Origin: Terriglobia bacterium
GTDB lineage: Bacteria; Acidobacteriota; Terriglobia; Bryobacterales; Bryobacteraceae
Assembly: GCA_020073345.1 (NCBI GenBank)
Contig: JAIQFI010000009.1
Span: 84,284 to 148,283, forward strand
DNA length: 64,000 bases
Direction of reading: 5' to 3'
The position numbers and the translations under genes are program-made. Below are positions 1 to 9,409 of this stretch, one piece after another (the first letter of the stretch is position 1; each line of letters begins with the position of its first letter). The notes beneath the pieces are model-generated. The model saw only the letters and a program-made list of their open reading frames with translations, ran no database searches and was not told where the DNA came from.

Positions 1-2
1 CG

Positions 3-938
3 GGCGGCGCCACGCTGTTCCATGAGCACATGCAGCTGGCCCTCGATTTCAACGCGAAATTCGCAGCGGCGACAGCAGCCGCTCGAGCCGCGAATGGTTT
101 GCCGCCGGCTCCTCCGCGTGGTGGCGGCGCCCCCAAGGGCGGTCCCCCGCCTACACCGCCACCGGACATCATGCACAACGTCGATTTGATGACCGATGAA
201 GTCGCCAAGGTCAAGAGCGCGGGCGTCGCCTGTATTGTCGACGCCGGACATCCGGACATGGGACGCGACATCAACTTCATTCGCCAGGTATCGATGAAGT
301 CCGGCGTCCCGATCGTAGCGGGCGGCGGGTTCTACTCGCAGCCGTTCTATCCGAAAGAGATCTCCACGATGAGCGAAGAACAGATCGTCAAGGCGCTCAT
401 CAAGCAGGCGGACGACGACACGCTCGGCGTGTTCGGCGAAATCGGCTCCTGGGACGAAATCACCGCGGATGAACGCAAGGTGTTCCGCGCCATCGGCAAG
501 GCGCACGTCGCCACGAATCTCCCGATCTTCACGCATACCGGGATTCCCGGCAAGTCGGCGCTCGAACAGCTCGATATCCTCGAGGACGCCGGTGTCAAAC
601 CGGATCGCGTCGTCGTCGGGCACCTAGGGAATCTGGTGGACGCGAACATATATGTGCACAAGGCGGTTTGCAGACGCGGGGCGTTCGTTGGTTTCGATCG
701 GCAGGGCGGAAACGGCGACGCGCAGCAGGTGCCGATGGTCATGGCGCTCATCGACGCGGGTTTTGCCGACCATCTGATGTTCTCTGCCGACGCATCGAGC
801 GGTTACTCGAAGACGTTGACGGTGTTCGCGCCGAAGCTGAAAGCCGCCGGCGTCAGCGACCAGGTGCTGCATCACATCATGGTCGACAATCCGCGCCGGT
901 TTCTCGCATTCGTTCCGAAACGGCCTCGAAAAAGATAA
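3..938 (+). CDS. Phosphotriesterase-like metal-dependent hydrolase, 5' end cut by window
   Basis: The frame is open to the left edge, so the N-terminus is missing; about 311 residues are visible. It reads as a TIM-barrel hydrolase of the amidohydrolase/phosphotriesterase group. The His-x-His pair in TLFHEH lies at the very start. GEIGS offers the acidic residue that bridges the metals in members lacking the carbamylated lysine. FTHTG, VGHLGN and FSADAS supply the later histidines and the catalytic aspartate. A Pro/Gly/Ala-rich stretch of roughly 30 residues follows the first strand and is probably a surface loop. The family includes lactonases, organophosphate hydrolases and deacetylases, so the substrate cannot be read from this sequence. 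The next gene starts 46 bases downstream on the same strand and may be cotranscribed. Confidence 0.8.
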   Translation, partial: GGATLFHEHMQLALDFNAKFAAATAAARAANGLPPAPPRGGGAPKGGPPPTPPPDIMHNVDLMTDEVAKVKSAGVACIVDAGHPDMGRDINFIRQVSMKSGVPIVAGGGFYSQPFYPKEISTMSEEQIVKALIKQADDDTLGVFGEIGSWDEITADERKVFRAIGKAHVATNLPIFTHTGIPGKSALEQLDILEDAGVKPDRVVVGHLGNLVDANIYVHKAVCRRGAFVGFDRQGGNGDAQQVPMVMALIDAGFADHLMFSADASSGYSKTLTVFAPKLKAAGVSDQVLHHIMVDNPRRFLAFVPKRPRKR

Positions 939-984
939 ACCCACTCAGGAACATAGACACCCGCTTTAGTAAACTGTTGGCACT

Positions 985-2247
985 ATGGCGACTGACTCGT
1001 CCGGAAAGACTTCACGCCGTTCGATGCTTGCCTCCCTTCCTGTAGCGGCGGGTTTACCGATACTCACGCAAACCATCGCGACTGCGCAAGCTGGCGGCCC
1101 ACGTCCCTTCCGGGTAGAAATTCAGAAGGCGACGATCGATCGTATTTTGCGCCGCGTCAAGGAGTTCCGATGGCCGGATCGGCTGGACGCGAATGACTGG
1201 CGCTATGGGGCTGACTGGGATTACATGAAGGCCCTCGCGGAGTATTGGACCACCGGGTTTAACTGGCGCAAAGCGGAAGCCAACCTGAATCGGTATCCGC
1301 AATTCCTGGCTCGCGTCGAGGATTTTGAGATTCACTTCTATCATGTGAAAGGACGCGGCCCGCGACCGATACCGCTCATTCTGACCCATGGCTGGCCGGG
1401 CTCGGTCTTCGAATTCCTCGAGGCCGTTGGCCCGCTGACGGATCCCGCCAGCGCCGGCGGCTCGCCGGAGGACGCGTTCGACGTTGTCATTCCGTCGTTG
1501 CCCGGTTTTGGTTTCTCATCTAAACCGAAGGGCGCGCCAGTGGGCCCGCCGACTACGGCTCGGCTCTGGAACAAGCTCATGACTGAGGTGCTCGGATACC
1601 CAAAGTACGGTGCGCAAGGAGGTGACTGGGGCAATGCCGTAACCGTCCAACTGGCGCGAGACTACCCCGGGAACTTGTCAGGCATTCACCTGAACGCCGC
1701 CGGGGCTGCGGTCTCCGCCGACGGAGAACAAACCGAGGAAGTTCGCGAATGGCAACGCACATCGAATGCGTATCGAACGCAGGAGCTGGACTATTTCAAC
1801 GAGCAGCAGCATAAGCCACAAACCGTCGCGTTCGCGTTATCCGATAATCCCGTCGGCGCGGCGGCCTGGATGGTGGAGAAGTTCAAATCGTGGAGCGACT
1901 CGGGGAACAACCTGGATCAGACGTTCAGCAAGGACCAGATTCTGACCAGCGTGATGGTGTATCTGGTCACAGAAACGATGGGGACTGGCGTCTGGTTCTA
2001 CCGAGGATCCGCGGATGACCGCCCATCGGCCGGGTCAAGGGCTCGTGGCAAGGTGATGGTTCCTACCGGGTTCGCCTCTTTCCCGAGAGAGATGCCGCCG
2101 TTGAATCCGCCCAGGAGTGCGCTGGCTCAGACTTTCAACTTGGTCCACTACACTAAAATGCCGCGAGGCGGCCATTTCCCCTGCCTGGAACAGCCGGCGC
2201 TGTTTGCGGAGGATGTGAGGCTGTTCTACCGTAAATTGCGCGCCTGA
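985..2247 (+). CDS. Tat-exported epoxide hydrolase (EHN domain, alpha/beta hydrolase)
   Basis: A 420-residue alpha/beta hydrolase of the epoxide hydrolase type, which opens epoxides to diols through an alkyl-enzyme ester. Residues 10-36 look like a Tat signal (SRRSML followed by a hydrophobic stretch), so it probably acts outside the cytoplasm. Residues 40-125 match the epoxide hydrolase N-terminal (EHN) domain. HGWPGS (135-140) is the oxyanion-hole motif, GGDWGN carries nucleophile Asp214, and GGHFP near the C-terminus carries the base His397. The length agrees with microsomal-type bacterial homologues. It ends 20 bases before the convergent alpha-glucuronidase gene. The family assignment is firm; the substrate is unknown. 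Confidence 0.9.
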   Translation: MATDSSGKTSRRSMLASLPVAAGLPILTQTIATAQAGGPRPFRVEIQKATIDRILRRVKEFRWPDRLDANDWRYGADWDYMKALAEYWTTGFNWRKAEANLNRYPQFLARVEDFEIHFYHVKGRGPRPIPLILTHGWPGSVFEFLEAVGPLTDPASAGGSPEDAFDVVIPSLPGFGFSSKPKGAPVGPPTTARLWNKLMTEVLGYPKYGAQGGDWGNAVTVQLARDYPGNLSGIHLNAAGAAVSADGEQTEEVREWQRTSNAYRTQELDYFNEQQHKPQTVAFALSDNPVGAAAWMVEKFKSWSDSGNNLDQTFSKDQILTSVMVYLVTETMGTGVWFYRGSADDRPSAGSRARGKVMVPTGFASFPREMPPLNPPRSALAQTFNLVHYTKMPRGGHFPCLEQPALFAEDVRLFYRKLRA

Positions 2248-2267
2248 ACCGTGAACCAAAAACCGCA

Positions 2268-4637
2268 CTAATTTTCATTCGCCGCCACCTCTATGTAATC
2301 GAGCGCGGCGCCTTCGCCGCCATCCGGCATGCCTTCGATGCGGATCTCGTCACCTGGCCGCAATGCGATTCTTTCCATCGCATACACAGCGGATGACGAG
2401 CTATCGATCTTTCGCGTTGGCACGCGGTCGGCGGCCGTCCAGTCCCCGATAACCCGATCTCCAATGAGTGCCCGGAAGTGCGAAACGCCGTTGTTCTGGT
2501 CGAAATAGCGCACACGAATCTGAAATACTCCGGGAGCACCACTGTACATAAAGGTGGTCGCGCACCTCGCCGCCGCGCACTCGACGGCCTTGCCGCCGGA
2601 GGCTGCCTCCCACGGCGTGACGTCGATCGTTTTATATCCATCGAGCCTGGCGGATTCCGCCTCCATGCGGCCCGGATAGCGGCCCACACGGCCCTTTGCA
2701 TCGGGAATACCGGACGCACGCAGGAACCAGTTCGAGACCGCATCTCGCCAGACTTCGGCCTGGCCAGCCTGGTATTCCAGCTGCGCGAGGACTTCCTGAT
2801 AACGGCGCGCATCCACGCGGCCCCCGAGCGACTTCCAGACCTGCACAAATCCAGTGACGGCTTCAGCGCCCTCGTAGTGCGAATCGTAAAGATACTGAAT
2901 CACCGTCTTTCCCGAATGCAGAAGGTGCGCGTACGGCACGTGATGCATGAAAAGGAGTAAATCGTCGGGGCAGGTCGCGAGCGATTCGTACATGCGCGCC
3001 ACAGCGGGAGTGTACTGGCCGATGAATCCCGTCCCAGTAGCGACCGTGCGATCCATGCCCACGCCTTTGTCATCAGCGCGATGCCATTGGCCCCAGCCGT
3101 TGCGCTCCGATGCCTCGACGGCCACGCCATAGTGGTTACCGACGATATCAGTCAACGTCTGCAAGCCCAGCGGACCGGTGTAGTTTTCGTAGACACGCCA
3201 GGACTTGAGCTGCATGTCCACGATGGCCTGGACCACCTTAGGATCGTCCCCAAAAGTGAGTCGAGTCCATTCTTCGGCAATCTGACGCGCACTCAAGTCG
3301 GGATTCCAGGCCAACCGTCCGAAACTATAAAGATTCGCCTGCGACATGTGGTTTCCGAACCAGTTGTCATCTAGTCCGGCGTTAGAAACGCCCACAATCG
3401 CATTCACCCGAGTCTTCACCGGCGTCGGGCGATTATTGACGCGCAGGTCAAAGTCGAGAGCCTCTTTCCACATCGGCGCGAGGAACACCGTGTGCCGAGC
3501 CTGCCCAGTGTACTCCTGCGTGATCTGCAGCTCGATCGCCTGCTTCGTTTTCGCAAGCGTTTCGAACAAAGGCGACACGGGCTCGCGCACCTGAAAATCG
3601 ATCGGCCCGTTCTTGATCTGGATCACGACGTTATCGTCGAATTTGCCGTCGAGCGAGCGGAAATTGTCATCGGCCGCGCGGGCGCGATCGTTCTTGAGAT
3701 TGCGCCAATCCATCTTGTTGTCGTAGACGAAGCCGCGATAGAAGATCATCCCTCCGTGCGGCTTCAGCGCGCGGGCGACCACGTTCGCCGCATCGGCGTG
3801 AGTTCGCCCGTACGCCGATGGACCGACGCGGCCTTCCGAATCGGCTTTGATAATGAAGCCGCCCAGGTCGGGCACAGCACGATAGATCTCGTCCGTTTTC
3901 GCACTCCACCAGGCGATGACCTTCGGATCCAGGGGGTCGAAAGTATCGAGGCCGCCAACTTTCTGCGGACTTCCAAAATCGACCGACAGCACAGTACGGA
4001 CACCCCACGGCCGCAGCGTGTCTGCAATCCGCACGATCTCGGGTAAGAAGTCCGGTGCGAGGATGCGCGGATTCACATTCACATTGTTGATGGAACAGCC
4101 GTTGATACCGAGCGAAACCAGCATGCGCCCGTAATCATTCACGCGCTCGAGATCCGCGCGAGATGTCCCGTTATCCCAGAAGATCGAGCGGCCGCCATAG
4201 CCGCGCTCGATCGAGCCATCGAGGTTGTCCCAATGATTCACCCATCGCACGGGAACCCGCGGCTCGCTCTTTTCGTCGAGTTTTGCGACGGATTCGCCCA
4301 GCGCGATTTTGCGCAACAAAGCGAATGCACCGTACAAGACGCCGCGATCGTCCGCGCCGGCGATGATGATCTTGCCGCCGGTGGTCTTCAGAGAGTAACC
4401 TTCCGCCTTGAGATCAGATGACGTCCGGAGAATGATTTGCACTCCAGGCGTGCGCAGGCCGCGCGCCAGCTCCTGTCGCGCGGATTCAAGGAGCGGAGAA
4501 TTTCCCTCGACGGTGATGAGCGGGGCTGAACCGGATGATGGATATCGCAGCCAGGCATTGTAGCCAGACTCCCCGTAGACTCCTCCACCAGCCAGAAGGA
4601 GAAGAGCGAGGCTCTTATGAATTGACGCCCAGAGCAA
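2268..4637 (-). CDS. GH67 alpha-glucuronidase, secreted
   Basis: A 789-residue glycoside hydrolase family 67 protein, which removes (4-O-methyl)glucuronic acid from the ends of glucuronoxylan oligosaccharides. The N-terminus (MLWASIHKSLALLLLAGG) is a signal peptide, so periplasmic or extracellular action is likely. An N-terminal hexosaminidase-like domain precedes the catalytic core. The core has family hallmarks in order: IIKADSEGRVGPSAYGRTHA, RGFVYD, LDGKFDDNVVIQIKNGPIDF and REPVSPLF. The C-terminus adds a carbohydrate-binding-like beta domain. The start overlaps the end of the upstream SDR by 23 bases, which suggests translational coupling. It is the last gene of a minus-strand group with the SDR and an aldarate dehydratase-like enzyme. 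Confidence 0.93.
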   Translation of the reverse strand: MLWASIHKSLALLLLAGGGVYGESGYNAWLRYPSSGSAPLITVEGNSPLLESARQELARGLRTPGVQIILRTSSDLKAEGYSLKTTGGKIIIAGADDRGVLYGAFALLRKIALGESVAKLDEKSEPRVPVRWVNHWDNLDGSIERGYGGRSIFWDNGTSRADLERVNDYGRMLVSLGINGCSINNVNVNPRILAPDFLPEIVRIADTLRPWGVRTVLSVDFGSPQKVGGLDTFDPLDPKVIAWWSAKTDEIYRAVPDLGGFIIKADSEGRVGPSAYGRTHADAANVVARALKPHGGMIFYRGFVYDNKMDWRNLKNDRARAADDNFRSLDGKFDDNVVIQIKNGPIDFQVREPVSPLFETLAKTKQAIELQITQEYTGQARHTVFLAPMWKEALDFDLRVNNRPTPVKTRVNAIVGVSNAGLDDNWFGNHMSQANLYSFGRLAWNPDLSARQIAEEWTRLTFGDDPKVVQAIVDMQLKSWRVYENYTGPLGLQTLTDIVGNHYGVAVEASERNGWGQWHRADDKGVGMDRTVATGTGFIGQYTPAVARMYESLATCPDDLLLFMHHVPYAHLLHSGKTVIQYLYDSHYEGAEAVTGFVQVWKSLGGRVDARRYQEVLAQLEYQAGQAEVWRDAVSNWFLRASGIPDAKGRVGRYPGRMEAESARLDGYKTIDVTPWEAASGGKAVECAAARCATTFMYSGAPGVFQIRVRYFDQNNGVSHFRALIGDRVIGDWTAADRVPTRKIDSSSSAVYAMERIALRPGDEIRIEGMPDGGEGAALDYIEVAANEN

Positions 4638-5388
4638 GATACCCTCCGTCGACGGCCATGCACTGGCCGGTCAGGAAGCTCGCGCCATCGGACGCCAGCA
4701 GGACCGCCGCGCCCACCAACTCCTCCGGCTGGCCGAATCGGCCCATGGGAGTGCGCATCAGCATCTCCCGGCCTCGTTCCGTGCCCATGATAACGTCGCG
4801 ATTCAAGTCAGTGGGAAACACTCCCGGCGCGATGGCATTCACGCGAATCCCGTCCTTCGCCCATTCGCAGGCCAGGCTCCGGGTCAGGGAAACAATCGCA
4901 GTCTTCGCAGCGGAATACGCGGCCACCTGGTGAAATGCCGCAAAGGAGCTCAGCGACGCGATGTTGATAATCCGGCCGTGGCCGCTCGCCTTCAGCGGCT
5001 CGTAAAAGCTCTGGCAGGCCCGCAGCGCCCCGTTCAAATGCGTATCCAGCACGGACGACCATTGCTCTTCGGACACCGCTACGGTGGGTTGGCGGATCAC
5101 GTTTCCCGCGGCGTTCACCAGAATGTCGACCCGTCCCATGTGCCTCAGCACAACCTCGCGCAACGCATCGATCGACTCCCGAGTGTGTACGTTTGCCGGA
5201 TGAACCAGCGTCCTGCGGCCGATCGCCTTGATTTCGATGCACGCGCTTTCCACGAGTTCCTTCCGGCGGCCGCTCGGCACAACATCCGCGCCGTGTTGCG
5301 CCAGACCGATCGCGATCGCGCGTCCCAACCCCGACGTTGCGCCCACGACCACAGCCACGCGGCCGTTCAGATCAAACAGGCTCGCCAT
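4615..5388 (-). CDS. SDR-family oxidoreductase (gluconate 5-dehydrogenase-like)
   Basis: A classical short-chain dehydrogenase of 257 residues, counted from the ATG at 5388. That start is chosen because it lies one base past the stop of the upstream gene; a start 30 bases further up would overlap that gene. GATSGLG (16-22) is the dinucleotide-binding loop, NAAG (92-95) the structural motif, and Ser145, Tyr158 and Lys162 the catalytic set. The C-terminus ends in the usual GQCMAVDGGYL. Overall it resembles gluconate 5-dehydrogenase and KduD-type enzymes of sugar acid metabolism. Its place between a glucarate-dehydratase-like enzyme and an alpha-glucuronidase fits a uronic-acid role. Substrate and cofactor choice are inferred only. 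Confidence 0.9.
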   Translation of the reverse strand: MASLFDLNGRVAVVVGATSGLGRAIAIGLAQHGADVVPSGRRKELVESACIEIKAIGRRTLVHPANVHTRESIDALREVVLRHMGRVDILVNAAGNVIRQPTVAVSEEQWSSVLDTHLNGALRACQSFYEPLKASGHGRIINIASLSSFAAFHQVAAYSAAKTAIVSLTRSLACEWAKDGIRVNAIAPGVFPTDLNRDVIMGTERGREMLMRTPMGRFGQPEELVGAAVLLASDGASFLTGQCMAVDGGYLALGVNS

Positions 5389-5389
5389 G

Positions 5390-6634
5390 CTAATAGGGGA
5401 TCTCCACGGAACGATCATCTTTCGGATCTGCCCAACGGTCGTTCGGAATCACGGGCGTCCAGCCGGGCCGTGCCGGATCCTGATCGTACGGATAATTGCC
5501 CAGACGCTTGTATAGCTCGTTGTACTTGCCCAGCTTCTCGCGATCGAGCTTGACACCCAGTCCCGGCCCAGTAGGCACACCGATCGTCCCGTTCTGATAC
5601 GGCATGAGACCGCCCTGAATCACGTCGTCCATCAAATGATGATAGTGCGCGTCAGCGGAAAACGACAGATTCGGAATCACCGCGCCCAGGTGCAGCATCG
5701 TAGCGAGCTGGATTCCCAGTTCGCCCGACGAGTGAACCGCGACGCCAAGCTGGAATGTCTCGCAAACCCCCGCAGCCTTCACGCACGCCTGGATGCCGCC
5801 CCAGAAGGTAGTATCGAGAAGAATCACGTCTACCGCGGTATTGAGCACGTTCGCCGCGAGCTGCTCGAAGTTCACAACCACCGTGTTCGTGGCCAGTGGA
5901 ACGCGCACTTTCTCGCGCGTCCGGCGCATGCCGTTCATGCCGAACACGGGATCTTCCAGATAATCGTTGCGCAGATTCTCGATCGCCTGACCAAAGCCGA
6001 TGGCCTGCTCGGTGGACCATACTCCGTTCGGATCGAAGCGCAGCGAATCATCCGGAAACGCACCGGCGAGCGCCCGGTAGGCCTCCAATTCGTAATCGGG
6101 ATGGAACACGCCGCCTTTGAGCTTGTGCGTGGTGAAGCCAAAGCGGCGCTTGAGCTCGCAGGTGTGCTCCACCAGTTGCTCGATAGTGCGAACCTCCCCC
6201 GATCCTGTGCGCGGATCGGGATAGCGAAAGAAACAATACGAGGCAAACGGAACGCGGTCGCGCAGGCGGCCGCCCAGAATATCGCACACCGGCACGCCCC
6301 AAGCCTGCCCGAGAATATCGAGACAGGCGAACTCCAGCGCAGCGAGCACTTGCGTCCGGTTGTTATAAAGGGACGCGGTGGGGTTCGCGATCAGAAATCG
6401 CATTTCCTCGCGGCGAGCCGGGTCGTGCCCCACCAGGTATGTCTTCATCGCGCGGAAGACAGCCTCGGCCGATTCACCGCCGCCGCCCATCTCCCCCAGG
6501 CCGATCAGTCCGTTATCGGTTTCCACCTCGACGATGGTCCGAACGAACCGGCCCCAATGGCAGCCGTTGGCGTGGCGCAGCGGCGCCTCCAGTGGAACGG
6601 TGACGGTGGTCGCGCGAATGTCGCTGATGCGCAT
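5390..6634 (-). CDS. Enolase-superfamily sugar acid dehydratase (glucarate dehydratase-like)
   Basis: A 414-residue member of the mandelate racemase/enolase superfamily, closest by motif to glucarate dehydratase. These enzymes remove water from acid sugars after abstracting the proton alpha to the carboxylate. Visible active-site features are Lys171-x-Lys173 (HKLKGG), Asp201 and Asn203 (DPNG), Glu227 (EDP), Asn250 (LATN) and His301 (VHSSGELG), matching the KxK/D/E/N/H order of the glucarate group. The gene lies 21 bases downstream of the PAP2 gene and one base upstream of the SDR, so it is probably cotranscribed with both. Whether the true substrate is glucarate, galactarate or a methylated uronate derivative cannot be told from sequence. 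Confidence 0.88.
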   Translation of the reverse strand: MRISDIRATTVTVPLEAPLRHANGCHWGRFVRTIVEVETDNGLIGLGEMGGGGESAEAVFRAMKTYLVGHDPARREEMRFLIANPTASLYNNRTQVLAALEFACLDILGQAWGVPVCDILGGRLRDRVPFASYCFFRYPDPRTGSGEVRTIEQLVEHTCELKRRFGFTTHKLKGGVFHPDYELEAYRALAGAFPDDSLRFDPNGVWSTEQAIGFGQAIENLRNDYLEDPVFGMNGMRRTREKVRVPLATNTVVVNFEQLAANVLNTAVDVILLDTTFWGGIQACVKAAGVCETFQLGVAVHSSGELGIQLATMLHLGAVIPNLSFSADAHYHHLMDDVIQGGLMPYQNGTIGVPTGPGLGVKLDREKLGKYNELYKRLGNYPYDQDPARPGWTPVIPNDRWADPKDDRSVEIPY

Positions 6635-6655
6635 GAAGTCAGTGTGCCACAGGCT

Positions 6656-7387
6656 TTAGCCTACGGTCGGCGTGTGCTCCGCCTCCCGTTCCAGCGTGCG
6701 CCGTGATTGCAGCCAGCGGGCCGTCAGCCAGCACAGCAGCGCCCAGACCGCGCCCGCCGTCCAGCCGGCCAGAACGTCGGTGGGCCAGTGTACTCCCAGA
6801 TACACGCGCGTGACCCCAACCGCGAAGGTTAGGAACATCGCCAGCAGGAGAAAGTACGCCTTCAGGCGTTTCCGTTCCTGCGACCGGGCGAGTAAAGCGC
6901 CCAGCGTCAAATACGTCACCGCCGACATCATGGAATGCCCGCTGGGAAAGCTTCCGCCCGAGACATAGACATCAAACGGAACCAGATCGGGCCGCGCACG
7001 ATGAAACACGTCTTTGAGAATGGTGCTGGCCGCCAGGCCTCCTAGTACGGATCCGAGAACGAACAGCGCCATATGTTTCTTTCCATCGAGTGCCAGAAAT
7101 CCGGATGCGAAAGCAGTCACCAGCGTCAGCACCGCGACGCCGCCCAGGGCGGTGATATCGCGTGCGGCTTGCTGAACCGATGGCGGACCTAGCAGAGCGC
7201 GAGTCCCGCTGTGACGAAAGGCCAGCAGCAACTTCTGGTCAAAGACTTGCGTTCCGCCCTCCAGAACTTCGTCCGCCAGGAGAGCAAACCCCCACACGCC
7301 GGCTACGATCAAGGCAAGCGCCAGCAGGACCGTCATCTCGTGCCCGCCCAGCCACGTCAGGAGCCGAAATCTGTTGCGCTGCGCCAC
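6656..7387 (-). CDS. PAP2-family membrane phosphatase
   Basis: A 243-residue integral membrane phosphatase of the PAP2/lipid phosphate phosphatase family. The three family motifs are present in order: KDVFHRARP, PSGH and RVYLGVHWPTDVLAG, with the conserved Lys, Arg, Ser-Gly-His and the catalytic His/Asp. About six hydrophobic segments alternate with short charged loops. Bacterial homologues act on undecaprenyl diphosphate or phosphatidic/phosphatidylglycerol phosphates at the outer face of the inner membrane. It is the first gene of a closely spaced minus-strand run leading into the sugar acid genes; this may be cotranscription without a shared pathway. It diverges from the cytochrome c/copper protein gene across about 70 bases that must hold both promoters. 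Confidence 0.9.
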   Translation of the reverse strand: MAQRNRFRLLTWLGGHEMTVLLALALIVAGVWGFALLADEVLEGGTQVFDQKLLLAFRHSGTRALLGPPSVQQAARDITALGGVAVLTLVTAFASGFLALDGKKHMALFVLGSVLGGLAASTILKDVFHRARPDLVPFDVYVSGGSFPSGHSMMSAVTYLTLGALLARSQERKRLKAYFLLLAMFLTFAVGVTRVYLGVHWPTDVLAGWTAGAVWALLCWLTARWLQSRRTLEREAEHTPTVG

Positions 7388-7458
7388 TCGATCCCATTGT
7401 CACCCCAGGCACGCCAGCCAAGCTTGTGAGATGATTCCCAAAAGGGAGGAGCCCCAGG

Positions 7459-8757
7459 ATGAGCCCTCGATTCTTCGCGGCCCTTTTGTATGCAGCTTTC
7501 GCGCTGGCTGCGCGCGGCGCCACGGATCCGGCCACGTTCAACAAGGACGTGCTGCCGATCTTGCAGAAGAACTGCCAGGCCTGCCACCGGCCCGGCGAGG
7601 CCGCTCCCTTCTCGCTTCTGACTTATGAAAGCGCGCGGCCCTGGGCCAAGGCCATTAAAGCCGCCGTGGTCTCCCGAAAAATGCCTCCTTGGTTCGCCGA
7701 TCCGAAGTATGGCCATTTTCTGAATGACCCGCGGCTATCCGAGGCGGATGTGCGCACTATTACGGCTTGGGTGGACGCGGGCGCTCCGGAGGGCGACGCG
7801 AAGGATAAGCCGGTTCCCATCCAATGGCGCGACGGCTGGAACATCCGGCCCGACGTGATCATCCCGTTGCCCAAGCCCTATGTGGTTCCCGCCAAAGCCG
7901 TCATCCCTTGGCTCGATTTCGTGGTGCCGACGAACTTCACCAAGGACACCTGGGTTGCCGCGGGCGAAATCCGTCCGGGCGCGCGTGCCGTGGTCCATCA
8001 CGCGACGATTACCTTCGTGCCTCCTGGCCCAGATACGAAAGTGCTGGAAGCACTCGCTACCGGAGAGCCGGTGGCTTTGCCGCGAGGACTCGCCGCTCAA
8101 GCGTTAGTAGCGCTCGGCCCTGGAGCGCCGGCGCGGCGCTTCGACGACTACGATGCCGCGGTGCTGGTTCCGGCGGGATCCTTCCTGATCTTCAACATGC
8201 ACTACACGTCTAACGGTACCGAGACCTCCGACCAGTCCAAGCTCGGATTGGAGTTGGCCAGCTCCGAGCCGAAGAACCAGTTGATCAGCGTTCTGGCGGG
8301 CGATGACGGCAGCACCACTGCGGGGAGTCTCAAAATTCTCCCGGGCGATGCAAATTCGGCTGGACACGGCTCGGTGACGTTCGCCGCGCCAGTAAAGTTG
8401 GCGTCGCTAAATCCCCACATGCATCTGCGCGGCAAAGATTTCGTTTATCGTGTAGTTTATCCCACCGGAGAATCGCAGATCATTCTCAACGTGCCGAAAT
8501 ACGATTATGCCTGGCAGGCGGGCTATCGTTTCGAGAGAATGCTCGAGCTCCCCGCAGGCACGCGTTTGGAGATGGATGGCCACTGGGATAATTCCGCCAA
8601 CAACCCGAACAATCCCGATCCGACGGCGACCGTCCGCTGGGGCCAGCAGATCTGGGAGGAAATGTTCGGCGGCGGGATCTCGCTGCTGGTCCCCCGCGGC
8701 ACGGACCCGAAGACGCTGGTCAAGAAGGAAAACCTTCGCCAGCGGCCAGCGCCGTAA
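7459..8757 (+). CDS. Secreted cytochrome c fused to PHM-like copper type II monooxygenase domain
   Basis: A 432-residue exported protein (signal peptide about 1-21). The N-terminal domain is a class I-like cytochrome c: CQACH (Cys39, Cys42, His43) and a likely Met axial ligand in RKMPPW. The rest resembles the copper type II ascorbate-dependent monooxygenase fold. It shows the whole ligand order of peptidylglycine hydroxylating monooxygenase: a HisHis pair (180-181), a third His in NMHYT (248), His-x-His (320, 322) in PHMHLRG, and a Met in WEEMFGG (402). Spacings between these residues are close to those in PHM (172, 242/244, 314). The haem domain could serve as electron donor in place of ascorbate. 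Substrate is unknown. The start is supported by AGGAGG-like bases just upstream. Confidence 0.82.
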   Translation: MSPRFFAALLYAAFALAARGATDPATFNKDVLPILQKNCQACHRPGEAAPFSLLTYESARPWAKAIKAAVVSRKMPPWFADPKYGHFLNDPRLSEADVRTITAWVDAGAPEGDAKDKPVPIQWRDGWNIRPDVIIPLPKPYVVPAKAVIPWLDFVVPTNFTKDTWVAAGEIRPGARAVVHHATITFVPPGPDTKVLEALATGEPVALPRGLAAQALVALGPGAPARRFDDYDAAVLVPAGSFLIFNMHYTSNGTETSDQSKLGLELASSEPKNQLISVLAGDDGSTTAGSLKILPGDANSAGHGSVTFAAPVKLASLNPHMHLRGKDFVYRVVYPTGESQIILNVPKYDYAWQAGYRFERMLELPAGTRLEMDGHWDNSANNPNNPDPTATVRWGQQIWEEMFGGGISLLVPRGTDPKTLVKKENLRQRPAP

Positions 8758-8763
8758 TCGTCC

Positions 8764-9249
8764 TCACGCGGCGGCCCCTACATGAGCGCCAGCTCGCGAA
8801 CCGCGATGATAGATCGCCCGCAGCGTGTTCATCACGTCTTCGAAGGAAACCGGAGGCCGGTCTGTATCGTCGTGGTGGCGCGCCCGCAGGGTGACGTCGT
8901 CCAGGGACAGAATACCCACTAAAGCTCCTTCATCGTCGACCACCGGAAGGCGACGCACTCGCTCGGCGGCCATGATCTTGAGTGCAGAGCGGACGTCTTC
9001 GTCCTCGTTACAAACCGCCGCCCCCCGATACGCAACGTCGCTCACCCTGCTTTCAGAGGCCCTCTGATCCCGCGTGCCGAGCGCGATGCAGATGTCCCGG
9101 TCGGTGATCACACCAGTGACCTTCCCCTGATCGTCAACCACGGGCAGCAACCCGCAACCGTATTTCCACATCAGAGCCACAGCCGCCGCCAGGTTCGCAT
9201 CAGGGCGGCAGGAGGCTACGGTCTTGTTCATTACGTCTTGGACTCTCAT
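8764..9249 (-). CDS. CBS-domain protein (tandem CBS pair)
   Basis: A 161-residue protein made almost only of two CBS motifs, about residues 5-60 and 70-128, each with the PVVDD-x-G-x-(V/L)-x-G-(V/I)-(I/L) pattern (LLPVVDDQGKVTGVITDRD and RLPVVDDEGALVGILSLDD). Such pairs bind adenosine nucleotides and sense energy state; stand-alone forms usually regulate partners that cannot be named from sequence. The C-terminal 30 residues are polar and probably unstructured. It converges on the cytochrome c/copper gene with only 6 bases between the stops. Upstream on the same strand lies a LOG-type gene, 160 bases away, so it may have its own promoter. Confidence 0.9.
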   Translation of the reverse strand: MRVQDVMNKTVASCRPDANLAAAVALMWKYGCGLLPVVDDQGKVTGVITDRDICIALGTRDQRASESRVSDVAYRGAAVCNEDEDVRSALKIMAAERVRRLPVVDDEGALVGILSLDDVTLRARHHDDTDRPPVSFEDVMNTLRAIYHRGSRAGAHVGAAA

Positions 9250-9409
9250 AGTTCACTCCTCAGGCGTCACCGTAAACAAGTGCAATCCGGTTGCCAATGC
9301 TGGGCCTTTTATTACGAGCGCCTTTCGGCAGGCCAAACCCTGGGCGGAAGTGCCCAAGTGGGTCAAAACACTCACAGGTTACGGCAGGTGGCTGCCGAAA
9401 AAGTAGCTG

